Part shown: in pieces, positions 11,170 to 21,865 of the stretch
How the letters are laid out: each line of letters begins with the position of its first letter
Position numbering within the stretch: position 1 is the stretch's first letter
NCBI RefSeq assembly: GCF_030445035.2
Contig: NC_080698.1
Span: forward strand, 25,947,294-26,011,293
Origin: Dasypus novemcinctus
Lineage: Eukaryota > Chordata > Mammalia > Cingulata > Dasypodidae
Direction: 5' to 3'
Length of the DNA stretch: 64,000 nucleotides
Made by a program: the position numbers and the translations under genes
Notes under the pieces: generated by a model
What the model was told of the DNA's origin: nothing
Databases searched by the model: none
The model's input: the letters and a program-made list of their open reading frames with translations, nothing else

Positions 11170-11845
11170 ATGACCAGTCAGTGGAGTGCAGTGGTTAAGA
11201 GGATGGTTTTGTATTTTATTTCTTTAGATTTTATTTATTTCTTCCCCCCCCCCCCCCCCCCGCCCCATTGTCTGCTCTCTGTCCATTCGCTGCGTGTTCT
11301 TCTGTGTCCACTTGTAGTCTCATCAGGCAGCACTGGGTATCTGTATCTCTTTTTGTTGCATCATCTTGCTGCATCAGCTCTGTGTATGTGTGGCACCACT
11401 CCTGGGTGGGCTGCGGTTTCACGCAGGGCGGCTCTTCTTGTGTGGGGGCCAGTCCTTGTGCAGGGGGCACCCTTATGCGGGGGCATCCCTGCATGGGCCG
11501 GCACTCCTTGCTGTAGCAGGCACTCCTTGAGTAGCAGTGCAGCAGCACTGCACGTGGGCCATCTCACCACACAAGCCAGGAGGCCCTGGGTATCGAACAC
11601 TTGGACCTCCTATATGGTAGGCAGACACTGTCTGTTGAGCCACATCTGCTTCCCAAGAGGGTGGTTTTTGAGATGCGCAAACCTAATGTGAATCTTGACT
11701 ATGCTACTTCCTTGCTGTAGAATCTTTGAGCAAACATCAACTTTAAAATAGGTGTAATAACATCAGTTTTGTAGAGATGCTGTGAACACTAAATAGGACA
11801 ATGTCGGTAACACTGTACTTAGCACAAAGAAAATACAGACCTGTA
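11170..11845 (+). repeat. MIR element split by a DAS-SINE
   Basis: The left piece (11176-11210) has the MIR start word 'gtgcagtggttaagaggat'. After the SINE it resumes at about 11669 with 'cttgactatgctacttcc', 'cttgctgtagaatctttg', 'ctttaaaataggtgtaat' and 'cactgtacttagcaca'. The SINE target duplication lies inside the MIR head, proving the order of insertion. Confidence 0.7.
11211..11654 (-). mobile_element. DAS-SINE, full length, inserted in a MIR
   Basis: The minus-strand 5' end at 11654 begins 'gggaagcagatgtggctc'; the head B-box region is near 11590 (diverged, 'gttcgatacc'). The body reaches a long G-run (C-run 11246-11262 on the plus strand) and an A-rich tail. Target duplications 'aagaggatggtttt' (11197-11210) and 'aagagggtggtttt' (11655-11668) differ at one base. 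A 173-codon antisense open frame through it is not a gene. Confidence 0.9.
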
Positions 11846-12770
11846 TGTTTCTGTAATATGAATTAAGTCATATATTATTATGATAGGGAAATGCCATCTT
11901 TATAATGCAGAAGACATATTGGTTTGTGTGTAATTTTCTTTTTTTCCTAGGCTGGGAAAAAAGCCTAGGAACTATTGAACTATCAATAGTCGAATTTAAA
12001 GCTTGAGCAAGAAATGTCCTCAGCTTGGCCTGCTGCATTAGCAGCAGGAAACCTACCAATTGTTTTTTAAAGACTATTTTAGTACAAGTACCCACACTAG
12101 GGCTCCTTCTCCAGGGCTGCCTCGTGCAGGTCTCAGCCCTGAGCAGGCTGCTCTTCCTTCCAGGTCCAACCTTGACGGCTGCACTGCTGCTCAGAGCTCC
12201 ACTCCCATCTGCATTGGAAGATGAAAGCACCTGCCCCCTCTAGCTAAGGCACTGCCAACATTTCTGCTTTATTTGCGAGTGTGTGCCTGTGTGTGAGTGT
12301 GCATTTTTAATAGCCACTATGCAGCCTCCTGCTTCTAAGTTGCCTGCTTGGGCTAGCCAAGTCATTTCCCCATGGACCAATTGTTTTTTTAGTGCTCTGG
12401 TTATGAAATTGCATAGATTTTGAGTGCCTCTCCCTTATTTTTCTCATGATATTGGTTATCTTTAGTTTATAATTTTGCTCAATAAGAGGCTTTTGTAGGA
12501 AAGCCCATATCACACTATGATGTGATGTACCTGTGGGCAACAGAGGATGGGAGATCTTTTTCCACAGTCCCCAGAGAAGAAGGTCACATCTACAGATTAG
12601 GCTTTCACCCAGTTTAGTGGGATGACATTTGGGCTGTCCCTCAGGCATTAGCCAAATGCCTAGTCTTAATAAAATGAAAGGCCCTGCTTTTATCTACAGT
12701 GGCAATGAGTTTCCCTTTTTCAGTATCACATCTTGTGTTTGTTCTAATACCTGCCTATTCTCTGAGAGTT
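11846..12770. other. Unassigned DNA with a triple-hairpin cluster
   Basis: No repeat family recognised. Three perfect inverted repeats lie in 104 bp: TCCTAGGC/GCCTAGGA (11945-11970), ACTATTGA/TCAATAGT (11971-11990) and CCTGCTGC/GCAGCAGG (12029-12048). A pyrimidine tract plus CCTAG at 11938-11950 resembles a splice acceptor, but no open frame or downstream donor makes an exon case. See findings. Confidence 0.5.
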
Positions 12771-12774
12771 ACGG

Positions 12775-12856
12775 CAACCTTATAAGTTACATTATGTAAT
12801 CCCCATTTTGCAGATGAGGAAATGGAGGCTATCAGAGGATTTGGCCAAGATTTCTT
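12775..12856 (-). repeat. MIR fragment
   Basis: Antisense MIR core: 'ccccattttgcagatgagg', 'aaatggaggctatcagag' and 'tttggccaagatttc'. Confidence 0.65.
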
Positions 12857-12864
12857 AGGAGAAG

Positions 12865-13190
12865 ACTGTGGATTTCTGGGGCTGGCTGCCAGCTACCCTT
12901 GGGTCCCTGGATTTTCTTCACATGGCAACGCACATGGCCTTGTCTTCTTCTCTTCCATGTGCCGTTGACTTCTGGCTTCTTCCCTGGCTTTCCCTCTTGT
13001 CTCAATTTCTTCTGCTTGTAAAGCCTCCAGGAATCTGGATTACGACCCTCCCTCACTCCGTGGGGCGCACCTTAACTAAAGTAACATCTTCAAGAGGCCC
13101 TATTTACAAAGGGTTCCCACCCACAGGAATGCAGATTAAGGACACCGACTTGAGGGTACATAACCCAGCCCACCACTGGGGCCTTCTCCC
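12865..13190 (+). repeat. LTR-like fragment (MaLR/ERV type), family unnamed
   Basis: The order 'cacatggcaacgcacatgg', 'gaatctggattacgaccct', 'cttaactaaagtaacatc', 'ttcaagaggccctattta' and 'gggttcccacccacagg' is the pattern of the inner-3' part of mammalian MaLR-type LTRs. A 128-codon open frame overlaps it but has no domain. There are no viral coding regions nearby. Confidence 0.45.
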
Positions 13191-13824
13191 TGACGTGTTC
13201 TCTGGGCTCCCAATCCTTAGCTGTGTTAACTTTGCCTTTAGTGTCTATGACTAAGCCCCCTTTCCAATTACCCATACTTAATATGTTTCTTTTTCACATT
13301 GGATATTGTAAATGATACAGAGGAATAGAATGTCTTGGATGTTTAGATTAGACCCAAGGTATCTGCACCAAAGATGAGTAAAGAATAATATGATAGTATA
13401 TCATTTCCTGACAAAATGTGAAAGGTACATGATGCAACACTGTCTAGGGCTAACAGTTCTAATTCCAAAACTAAAAGAGAGACAAGAACTCTGGCAGAAG
13501 AATTTTTCTTCTGGTTTGTGAATGGTTTTACACACAGTACATGAAAGGTTAACAATCATTTTATTTGAGTGTTTAATAAATCACCTTCCTTGAAAAGAAT
13601 ATAATGCCGTAAAATCTGGAATCTCGTTGAAAATCTGGGATAATTGCAGAAGGATGAGTTAAGAAGAGGCCTGTGCACGTTGAAATAACCAAGGCAGGAA
13701 AGCTCTTATTTGTACTGACAGCCTCCTGGGTGCCAGGCCTTGTGGGACACGTTGGTGATGCCAAAGCCAGAGCTCTTATCACTCGCTAAAGGCAACTTGG
13801 GGCTCTCTTGCGCATCAGTCTAAT
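13191..13824. other. Unassigned non-coding DNA
   Basis: Mostly unassigned. A short piece of the 'caggcac…' ancient repeat may lie at 13712-13770 ('ctgggtgccaggccttgt'). Confidence 0.45.
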
Positions 13825-13881
13825 GCGGTCTTTTTTTCTGTGTGTGTATGCTTTCTTTTTTAAAATTTTCTTTTTTCTAGT

Positions 13882-14038
13882 TGGGGGAAAGCATGGATAC
13901 AGCCCACCACCAACACAAACTATGCAGCCGCGTTTCCCCCATGTGGGGAAGTTGCAGGGGTCAGCGGGTCCCCAGTGCATTGGATCAGCCTCACCCTGGG
14001 AAAACCACCTTCGTGATTTTCCCCTGCCAGGTAAGTAT
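13882..14038 (-). pseudogene. RNU1 (pseudogene): U1 snRNA retropseudogene
   Basis: The minus strand from 14038 reads 'atacttacctggcagggg', the canonical U1 5' end that pairs with 5' splice sites. It continues with recognisable stem-loops ('atcacgaaggtggttttccc', 'gctgacccctgcaacttcc') to 'gctttccccc' at the 3' end. It is about 157 nt versus 164 nt; about 7 nt are missing after the first GGGG block (near 14020), and the Sm-site region (about 13911-13923) is mutated. An A-rich tract follows the 3' end. 'ggtcttttt' occurs on both sides (about 13826 and 14041), suggesting LINE-mediated insertion. No U1-type promoter was seen upstream. Function is unlikely. Confidence 0.88.
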
Positions 14039-14049
14039 GAGGTCTTTTT

Positions 14050-15570
14050 ACCATGAGTAAAACCCACATGGCAGATACTGATATTTTTACAAAACTTTCA
14101 TGCTTTCACACTACTTTGACCTCACAGGAAAATGTTCTCAGTAGACAGGGTACTAGTTTGAACAAACGTCAACAAACGCAGGCACCTCACAGTGCAGCTG
14201 GTATAGTACCTAGGGGGAAGGCTTCATGGAATCTTACCCTCTCATCTCTGCGCCTGAACTTCTTAACCGGAGGTAGAAGTCAGGGCCATTCATGAACTCA
14301 AATAGGAAGAAAATTTGTATCACTGTTTCTAGTTATATTTAACTGAAACTTAGCAATTCCTTCAATTAGCAATGTAGGCAGCAAACCATGGTCGTATCAG
14401 CTGTACCTGTGACTACATCCTACTTATATAAATCATAGAAATCACATTACAGTTGTTGAGATATTTCAAAATACCGTTCAACTCCTTGCCATTTTAAAAT
14501 TACAGTAATTATCAGGCCTACCGCTAGGCCTTGATATTTAACGTGCTAATAAATACATGTGTTACGGGCCTGTTTTTTAAAAAATATTTTGACAAATGTA
14601 TTCCACGATAATTTGTGCTTTTGCTATGCTTTGCTATCATCTGTTCTTGATTTACACATTTTAAAATAATATTCTGATAAGGAATCCAAGCCTCATAGAA
14701 GGTTCGGGACCCCTGTTCCAAACCAAGGGGTACAGACAGCTTCCTTAGAACAACACACTTCCCCACCTCTGATACCACTTCACCAGTCCAATGCTTCTTT
14801 AGGGGAACTAGCATGTGCCTGGCTTTTGAGATCTAATCTAAGGCACTCGCAGAGTTCACTGGGAGGGTATTGGACCACAGTCGACTAAACATAGAAACTA
14901 AACATATTTACTGTCTAGGGGCTTTGGCCCCAGAAGGAAGAAGGTTCCCCTAACTCAATCCAGCCCTCCCATTCCTTCACAGGCATTTTTCTTTCCTGGC
15001 CAATTGTGAGGGTCCTTTTGTGACTAACATGTCTGGATTAGTTTGCGGAACAATTGCCTCATTATAGTTAGCCGCTGATTGTCCTTGCTTTTGTGAGTCA
15101 AAAAACCTTAATCTTATTTGAATGCAATTTAATTCCCCAGAGAGCTGAGTCTTTAGTCCCTTAGTTTTATAAAGTGAGTGCATAGTGAAAATGCATGAGA
15201 ATTGACATGCTACTCCTTTAAAGATAAGTCAGTCTACCAAGGAAATAATTAGGTAAATGTGCACTCCAATCCGGAGAGGGAGAGGAAAAGAATTTCTCCA
15301 CAAATAACTTTTAGGACCTTAAAGTGGAATTAAATTAGAGTGTCAAGGGCCAGGCAGCGCTCAGGAGGTCATTTGATCTAGTCCCCTGTTGCTGGGCAAG
15401 AGCACAGATGTGAAAATCGAGCCCATCCCTTACAAAGCTCTAGAGGGAGGAAAAAAAACATTTTACCTCAGCAAGTCCTGTTAGGTGGGTAGGAGGCCAA
15501 TGTGAATTTACAGGAATCATCTTAATCAACCAAACACCAGCATGTAGCTCATTAATTAAATTAATTAAAA
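14050..15570. other. Unassigned non-coding DNA
   Basis: No repeat family, RNA gene or coding frame recognised. 15030-15180 is repeat-poor, with words such as 'tagttagccgctgattgtcc' that could be conserved non-coding DNA, but nothing in a single sequence can show conservation. Confidence 0.45.
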
Positions 15571-15574
15571 TGCA

Positions 15575-15665
15575 TTATACATGCTAAGAACTTAGAATAG
15601 GGCCCAACACATAGTAAGTCCTCAATATGTGTTACCTCTTAGCATACACACACACACACATATTT
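15575..15665 (+). repeat. MIR 3' end and CA microsatellite
   Basis: 'tgctaagaacttagaatag', 'cccaacacatagtaagtcc' and 'tcaatatgtgttacctctt' match the 3' end of MIR. A short (CA)n run follows at 15648-15660. Confidence 0.5.
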
Positions 15666-17305
15666 TAATAAACACCTTAAATTTGCTCGGGTTGTTTGGA
15701 TTCAAAAGTCAGAAATAGACTTTCCCTAATTTGAGCAAAATAGGAAATTTATTATAAGAGTGGGGCGTGGGCCTCTAAATCACCCCCAGCAGTCAAGTAC
15801 CCAATGCCTCCGGGAAACCCCTCACGTTCTTCCCTGCCTGGCTTGGGCAGGTTGGGAAGAGGAAAGGAGAAAGTAATCTTAGAAAGGAAGATGGTGAAAT
15901 GATGAGGAAGTGGAACTGAAAGATAGGTAAACTCATCCCAGTTACTAATCTGGACTAGGTCTGAGAAATGGATTAGGTTTACAAAAGAAGTATTGGAGGA
16001 GGAGGAGGGTGTTCCGTGCTCCAAATACCAGCCGAGACCCAATATGATGCCAAATTTAATTGAACGGTTTTAATTTAATAGCATATACTATCTGCCGTGA
16101 TTTCTCAGTCTAAACAAATGGATAGACTATAATCACAACCATGGTAAATTGACTCAGGGAAATGGATTCTGGAGAATTAGGTAATCTCAGATGAGGGAAT
16201 TATTGTCCCAAAGATAGTCAGGTGGGAAAGAGACAAAGTGAAACCAAATCATACACATGCTTTTGACATTAGAATATCTTTTTTCAAACAAAACACAACT
16301 GATGTTGGATAAAACAATTTGCCCTGTACTTGGCTTCAGTCCATATCACCTACTCCTGCTGCCTTAGCTTGGATTTGTGAACCTGCTTATACTTCTACAC
16401 ATGAACTTCTCTGTCATGCAGAGCAAAACCTGACAGCAAACTGAAAGGTATAGGGGACTCAGTGGACTTTTAAACCTTGCTTACCAGGTCAATGTGATTT
16501 CCAAAAACTTTCTCATTTCAGACAATAATTGTATGCATAATAATTCTACTTGAATAATTTACACACTTGATTTTCTCCACATACATGCTAAGGCTGGAAT
16601 CTATTTGCCACACTACCTTGGCTTACAGATTTTGTTCCAATCTGTGGGCATATAGTTTCCCTTATCCTCATCGATCTTCTTTTTTGGATGGAAATCTCAC
16701 ATTTTTCAATGAATAATACTCATTTGGATGCCCAAAAAAGGCAGGTGTGTGAAGATTTAGAGGGATTTGTGTTTGAGATATAAATGATTTGGGTTTCAAA
16801 TAAGGTAGGCCAGAGAGACTTATTTTTATGACCAAATGGAATAGTGATATATTTGGACATATGGGATTCATGTTATGTCTAATTTTTTCCAATATTTTTG
16901 GCAGGAATGCCATAGCAAGAGAAATGGCTTTCTTTTCCCTTGTGTTTTTGCTTAAGCAATGGAGAGTCACAAACATTTGGTTCTCACATTGATCCTATGT
17001 TCAGGCTAAGGAATCACACATTAACAATAGGATTGGTCGCTGTCAAAAGTTGGGGGAATTAGAGCTTTTCAAATACAGATCCTCTACACACAGTAGACCT
17101 TCCCATCTTCAGGAAGTAGCTAGAGGGAGACATTCCTATACAACTTTATGAGAGAAAAAATCTGAGCAAGAGACCTTGAATGTCTACTTCCAGTGTAGTG
17201 GAGAATTAGGACCCAGATCTCCTTCTCAACAGCTGAGAAACTTCAGAGCCAAAATGGAATATAGAGATGATCCAGAACCGCATTCATGGAAGTATGATAT
17301 ATTTG
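15666..17305. other. Unassigned non-coding DNA
   Basis: No gene or repeat recognised. A 102-codon frame at 16668-16976 (-) shows no domain and is treated as chance. Confidence 0.45.
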
Positions 17306-17311
17306 CATTGC

Positions 17312-17572
17312 CTACCTACTAAGTGCTGGTATTACGCACTGCTCTAAGGACTTGCCATGTATAAACTGCCATATATATACTCATCTTAATTCTCTCAATA
17401 AGACTGTGAAGTTGTTATGCATTCTTATGAACCTGATTTTACAGAGGAGGAAGCTGGGGCACAGAGTGGTTAAAGGGCTTGCCCCTCATCATAAAACTAG
17501 CAAGTGACAAAGTTGGGATTGGAAACCAGGCTTTCATTTGGCCCTAGTGTCTGTGTTCTTGGCTACTACACT
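17312..17572 (-). repeat. MIR element, near full length
   Basis: Antisense MIR from 'cctactaagtgctggtatt' through 'gattttacagaggaggaag', 'cacagagtggttaaaggg' and 'actagcaagtgacaaagtt' to 'ttcttggctactacactgt'. Nearly the full element of about 260 bp. Confidence 0.8.
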
Positions 17573-18059
17573 GTAGCTATTGGCTTCATGTATATTTAGA
17601 AACAAAAAGGTGCCTAGCAGTCCTTGCTTTGGGCATGCCTAAGGTATGCAGGGGACTGGTAACCACCCTCATGTCTGCCTCGGTATAGACATGGTACCCA
17701 GATGAGTCCAAGAATGGATCAAAGTCCAGGGACTGGACTTTCCACAATAACATGCTGGAAGGATGGGTAATTTGAGATTTTATGCTCTTAAATTAAAACC
17801 AATGCACATATTGTAAACTATAAATTTATTTTTAAAATTACAGATTTACACAGATATATGAATATCTGTATGTGACTTTATTCTTTTTCCCCAAAAATGG
17901 CAAAAATTGTGAAGGCTGTGTAAGCGTGATTAATTTTGTGAAACTCTGATTCTAGTTCAAATCCTCTATTGTAAAGTGGAGATATTTAAAGTCCTCATTG
18001 GTGACGTAAATTGCTGAAAGTAACGCAGTTAATTAGTATTAACAATGGTTTTGGTTTTT

Positions 18060-18312
18060 TTTTGAGCACTTACTATGTACCAGGTAACAAGGTAACAATC
18101 TAAGTATTGTTATGAGGCTTATCATATTTAAACCTAATCACATCTTATAAGGTAGATACTGTTGTTGTTATCCCTATTTTACTGATAAGGAAACTGAGGT
18201 TTAAGAGACTATGGAACTAACTTGCCCCAAGGTCGCATAGCTGGTAAAATGGAATTGGGACTTGAAACTGGGTCTGTCTAAGTCCAGAGCCCAAGGAGTC
18301 AACCATACAACT
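18060..18312 (-). repeat. MIR element, near full length
   Basis: Antisense MIR: 'gagcacttactatgtacc', 'ttactgataaggaaactga', 'aacttgccccaaggtcgc', 'gggacttgaaactgggtc' and 'agtccagagcccaaggag'. A T-run at its left end, 18053-18062, abuts it. Confidence 0.8.
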
Positions 18313-19112
18313 GTATTTCCAATCATGTGAAACATTAGCAGTTAATTACAAAGCAGGTCCCATCTTTCTTTCATACTATCATACTATCGCCCACTGCCTC
18401 GGATAACTGAAATAGCTATTGTGAAGTTTAACTATAGAAGGAAAGGTGGGTGGACTTAATGCTGCAGTTCACCCCCCACCCCAAAAATAACTATTTCAAA
18501 AGTTTCAAAATGAATGCAGTTCAAAGCAGAAAGCTATTACCGTATCTGTCACAGAAGCAAACACTCTTCATTTTAATGTGATGAAATAATGCCATTGGAA
18601 CACAGAAAAAAATAACTTTAATGGTACATTCACAAATGTTTTGTAATACTGTGATAATGTTTTCATAACAATATGATGTAACTTATTAGAGATGAGCCAA
18701 ATATAATTTAACTTCTCTAATAATTCTCCCTCTTTACCTCCTCCCACTCCACCCCCCATCTGGTTTTCTATTTTAAAATTTCACGAGGCACTGATATCAC
18801 TCAATAACAAACAATAGCCTTTAGGTAGTCTTTCATCAAAAAGAGAACCTCAAGGTTCCTTTATAAACAGAACCTTGATTAACTGCCACCCTTTGGTGAT
18901 GATAAAATGAAGCCGAAGCAATAACATTCTGCTCTCATTTCCAGTCAAAGAGGGTACTGCAGAAGAAATATCAGTGCTTTATTTATAGACTATAAAGCCC
19001 GATACTGGACTGAAAAAGCAGAAGCCAATGGAGTGAAGTCACCGTGTAAATGTAAGAAAAATCTACTCTGTGGGTAGTATGATGTAGCTTCTAGAGTTTT
19101 CTGTCATCACAG
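18313..19112. other. Unassigned non-coding DNA
   Basis: No gene or repeat recognised. A 9-bp tandem (catactatc twice, 18372-18388) is the only local oddity. Confidence 0.45.
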
Positions 19113-19114
19113 CC

Positions 19115-19228
19115 ATAAGAGACAAGGGCTATTATCACCATTTACAGACTGGGGAAACCGAGGCAGAGAGTCGCTAAGTATTGCCCTAAGTCTGCACAAC
19201 CAGTAGGGAGCAGTACTAAGATGCAACC
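19115..19228 (-). repeat. MIR fragment
   Basis: Antisense MIR core: 'ttatcaccatttacagact', 'ggggaaaccgaggcagag' and 'ctgcacaaccagtaggg'. Confidence 0.65.
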
Positions 19229-19515
19229 CCCCCACCCGCCACCCGCTCGTCTGCCAGCTTTTCAGCTCGTGGGCTTGCCGTATTCCAGGCCGGGCAGAGG
19301 GCGGCTGGCAGCAGCACTCAGGGAGTCCGCGGGGTAAACGCATCCCTGTTGCCGACCCTCTCCTCACGCCTTCAGCTTCCTTAACACCTTTCGAGTGATT
19401 AAGGAACTGAATTAATTATTGACAGGGCAGCAGCCCAGCACACCAGCAAAAGCCCCACTTGGACTGGGCGCGCGCCCTCCAAGTGGAGGGTTGGGAAGCC
19501 CGGGGAGCGCTGTTT
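19190..19515. promoter_or_regulatory. Small CpG-rich patch (candidate orphan CpG island)
   Basis: About 18 CpG dinucleotides can be counted between 19229 and 19512 in GC-rich sequence, including 'gggcgcgcgccctcc' near 19466 and 'agtccgcggggtaaacgc' near 19325. The surrounding DNA has few CpGs. It does not coincide with a young SINE, the usual CpG source here. There is no TATA box, initiator or open frame to support a promoter; the regulatory role is inference. Confidence 0.35.
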
Positions 19516-19879
19516 TGCCTTTCCTTTGAGAAATTGGTCAGGCTGAACCTGAGTGCCCTGTTTTTGGACAGTGGTTTCCTTGGTGCTTGGAAAAGGTAGC
19601 TGGTGCTCAATGTATACTTGAAAAAAATTAATTAATGAAAGCAAGTGCATAAATAGAGATTATGTAACTGTCATTTGGCAATAGAAGTACTCTGGATTAA
19701 AAAGGAAAGGAGCACATATAATGGGAGAGGTTATCATCTATACATTTCCTTTTCTTTACCACTTCGTTTTCCTTTCCAACTCCCTAGAGTAAGACATACA
19801 CTACCTTCCCTGCCCCAATCCTCTTCCCCTGCCCCAGCCACTTTTCTCTCCTTCTGTTGGTTGTTACCAATCTGACCGA
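19516..19879. other. Unassigned non-coding DNA
   Basis: AT-rich; no repeat or gene recognised. Confidence 0.4.
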
Positions 19880-20395
19880 AACAGTCCCTAGCTTAAAGCA
19901 TTTCCAGAGCATGCCAGAGCCCTGGGGAGAAAGGCCCAACTCTTTAACCTGACTCAGAAAATCTTCCGCCCTCCTGCCCATGCTCAGATCTCTAGCTTCA
20001 ATGCTGGGCCCTTACTCCCCTCGCTGTCTAGATTCCAGCCATTTTTCCTTCAGTTTCCTGAAAGAATCATGTTCTCTCTTGCCTCTGGACCTTTGCATAT
20101 GCTCTTTACCCGGCGGGGAACGTCCTTCTCCCTCACCCCCTCCATTCACCAGACTATAATAACATCTATTCAGCTTTCAAGCAGGGATCACTTCTTTCTG
20201 GAAGCTTTCCCTGGCCAACTCACCTTCTCCAGTCTGTGCTTTGCAAGGACCTTACATTCACCCATGACTGCACTTATCAGACCATCCTAAAATCCCAGCC
20301 CAGCTTGCCTGCCCCACACATTGCCTTTGTCTTGCATACTGCTACACACCTAGCACTGAGCACCATGCTTGGTGCTTTGTTGTCACTCAGGGATT
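19880..20395 (+). repeat. L2 LINE 3' region
   Basis: Sense-strand L2 wording in order: 'ctctggacctttgcatatg', 'cctccattcaccagac', 'aagcagggatcacttcttt', 'tggaagctttccctggcc', 'acctagcactgagcacca' and 'tgcttggtgctttgttg'. This is the non-autonomous 3' end, with no reverse transcriptase preserved. Confidence 0.75.
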
Positions 20396-21500
20396 TTTTA
20401 AAAATAAAAGAAAGGGATGCTTATTGCTTGATTTTAGAGGAAATCTCTAAATTGTCACTTGGAGACTTTTACCGATTGTCCCTGTGTCTGTAAAACCCCG
20501 GTGCCCAGAAATCACTTTGGCCTTGCCTGCTTTTTGAGTGATTACCCAGAGGCATTGTTTCCCCTGGGGAGGCTCAGCTCACAGACCCTGCCATTTAGAG
20601 TGTAATGTAAGAAGGTCATTTCTGGAAGCAACGTTGTGCATGGTGGTACTGCTCGGCAGAGCGCAAACTCGAAAAATAGGGTGGTCGCAGCCAAGGGTCA
20701 AATTGCAGATACGCAGCTTTATGTGTTTGGCAGCGCTCTAGAGACAAATACATAATCAGGGAGGCATGCGATCTGGTCAGATAATTCAGGCCAGATAGAG
20801 TGACATGGGCAGAAATGCACAAACACAAACATGTACAACAATGAGCGCTCTTGTATGTAAAAACCACATTAAGGGATGGCAGCTCCTGACCGCCGAAGTG
20901 ATTTGTAAGTTAAAAATAATTGCTCCTTTGAACTGTTCCGATATTAATTGACCTATCACTAATGTACGTACAGTCTCCAAACCATGCAAACATTACCTAA
21001 ACATCTTTATTCCTTTTATTCTGGAAATCCAAAAAAAAAAAAAAAAAACCCACAAAAATAGGTACTTTGTTCTGGTGCCAAGGGTAATAAAGGAAAAGCC
21101 ATCGTCTTTGATGACTTTGCAATTCTTATTTGAATTCTTCATCGAATTAATTCTAAGTGAATTAGTGAGTGCTCTGAGCTTGAATAAGGCCTCCCTCCAC
21201 CCTCCCTTGTAACAGTCCCATCCCTGAGCTCATGGATCCAGTTCTAGTTCAGGTTTCTGGTAAAAGGAGCAGGGCAATTCATTATTTTTAAAATTAATTT
21301 TAGCTTTGGGTACATATCCCAAACTACCCCAGATGGTGGGCGCCAGTGTTTCCTTCCCAGACAAAATGATAAGCTAAATTAGCCAAGGCCCAGATGTGTG
21401 TCGACGGCGGCAAGCTTGCTGGGAGTCCATTCTGCAAGAGTGATCTTGACCTATATCGAAAGGTAAGCGGCAAAGTACAGTGCTTAAGACAGGACTTCTA
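20396..21500. other. Repeat-poor DNA retaining CpGs (candidate conserved element)
   Basis: No repeat was recognised. Between about 20630 and 20970 there are about 13 CpG sites outside any recognised repeat, plus homeodomain/SOX-like words ('aataattgctcctttgaac', 'gatattaattgacc') near 20915-20950. A simple A-run lies at 21033-21050. An enhancer role is inference only. Confidence 0.35.
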
Positions 21501-21503
21501 GGG

Positions 21504-21714
21504 CAGTCCTCAACCAGGAGTGATTTTGTCCCCAGACAGCATTTGTCAATATCTGGAGACATTTTTGGTTGTCACAGCTTGGGAGGTGGGTGTTGCTGCT
21601 AATGGCTAGCTGCTGGGATCTGCTCAGCTACGCTAGAGAGTGCACAGGAGAGTCTTGCACAACAAAGGATGATCCAATAAAAAATGTCAATAGGGCTAAC
21701 ATTGAGAAACCCTG
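21504..21714 (+). mobile_element. MER20 (hAT-Charlie MITE)
   Basis: Runs from 'cagtcctcaaccaggagtg' through 'tatctggagacatttttgg', 'ttgtcacagcttgggagg' and 'aaaatgtcaatagggctaa' to 'cattgagaaaccctg'. Both termini are present, at the expected length of about 210 bp. No transposase. Confidence 0.85.
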
Positions 21715-21717
21715 CCC

Positions 21718-21865
21718 CAGAGACTAACATATTTGAATCTAAATCTCAGCTTTGCTCCTTTATGGCTGTGTGATCTCAGGCAAGTTTCGTGACCTCTCTG
21801 AGACTCAGGTTTCTCTTCTAACAAATGGAGATGAATGTAAAGTACCTACTTTGTTAGCATTTTGT
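21718..21865 (+). repeat. MIR element, partial
   Basis: 'aaatctcagctttgctcct', 'ggctgtgtgatctcaggc', 'cctctctgagactcaggt' and 'aagtacctactttgttagc' follow MIR order. It abuts the MER20. Confidence 0.75.

Noticed and set aside
11170-11691. 173-codon open frame
   Set aside because: Antisense to the DAS-SINE at 11211-11654.
11938-12000. Splice-acceptor-like pyrimidine tract followed by AG
   Set aside because: No sustained open frame or downstream donor; pyrimidine tracts plus AG are common by chance.
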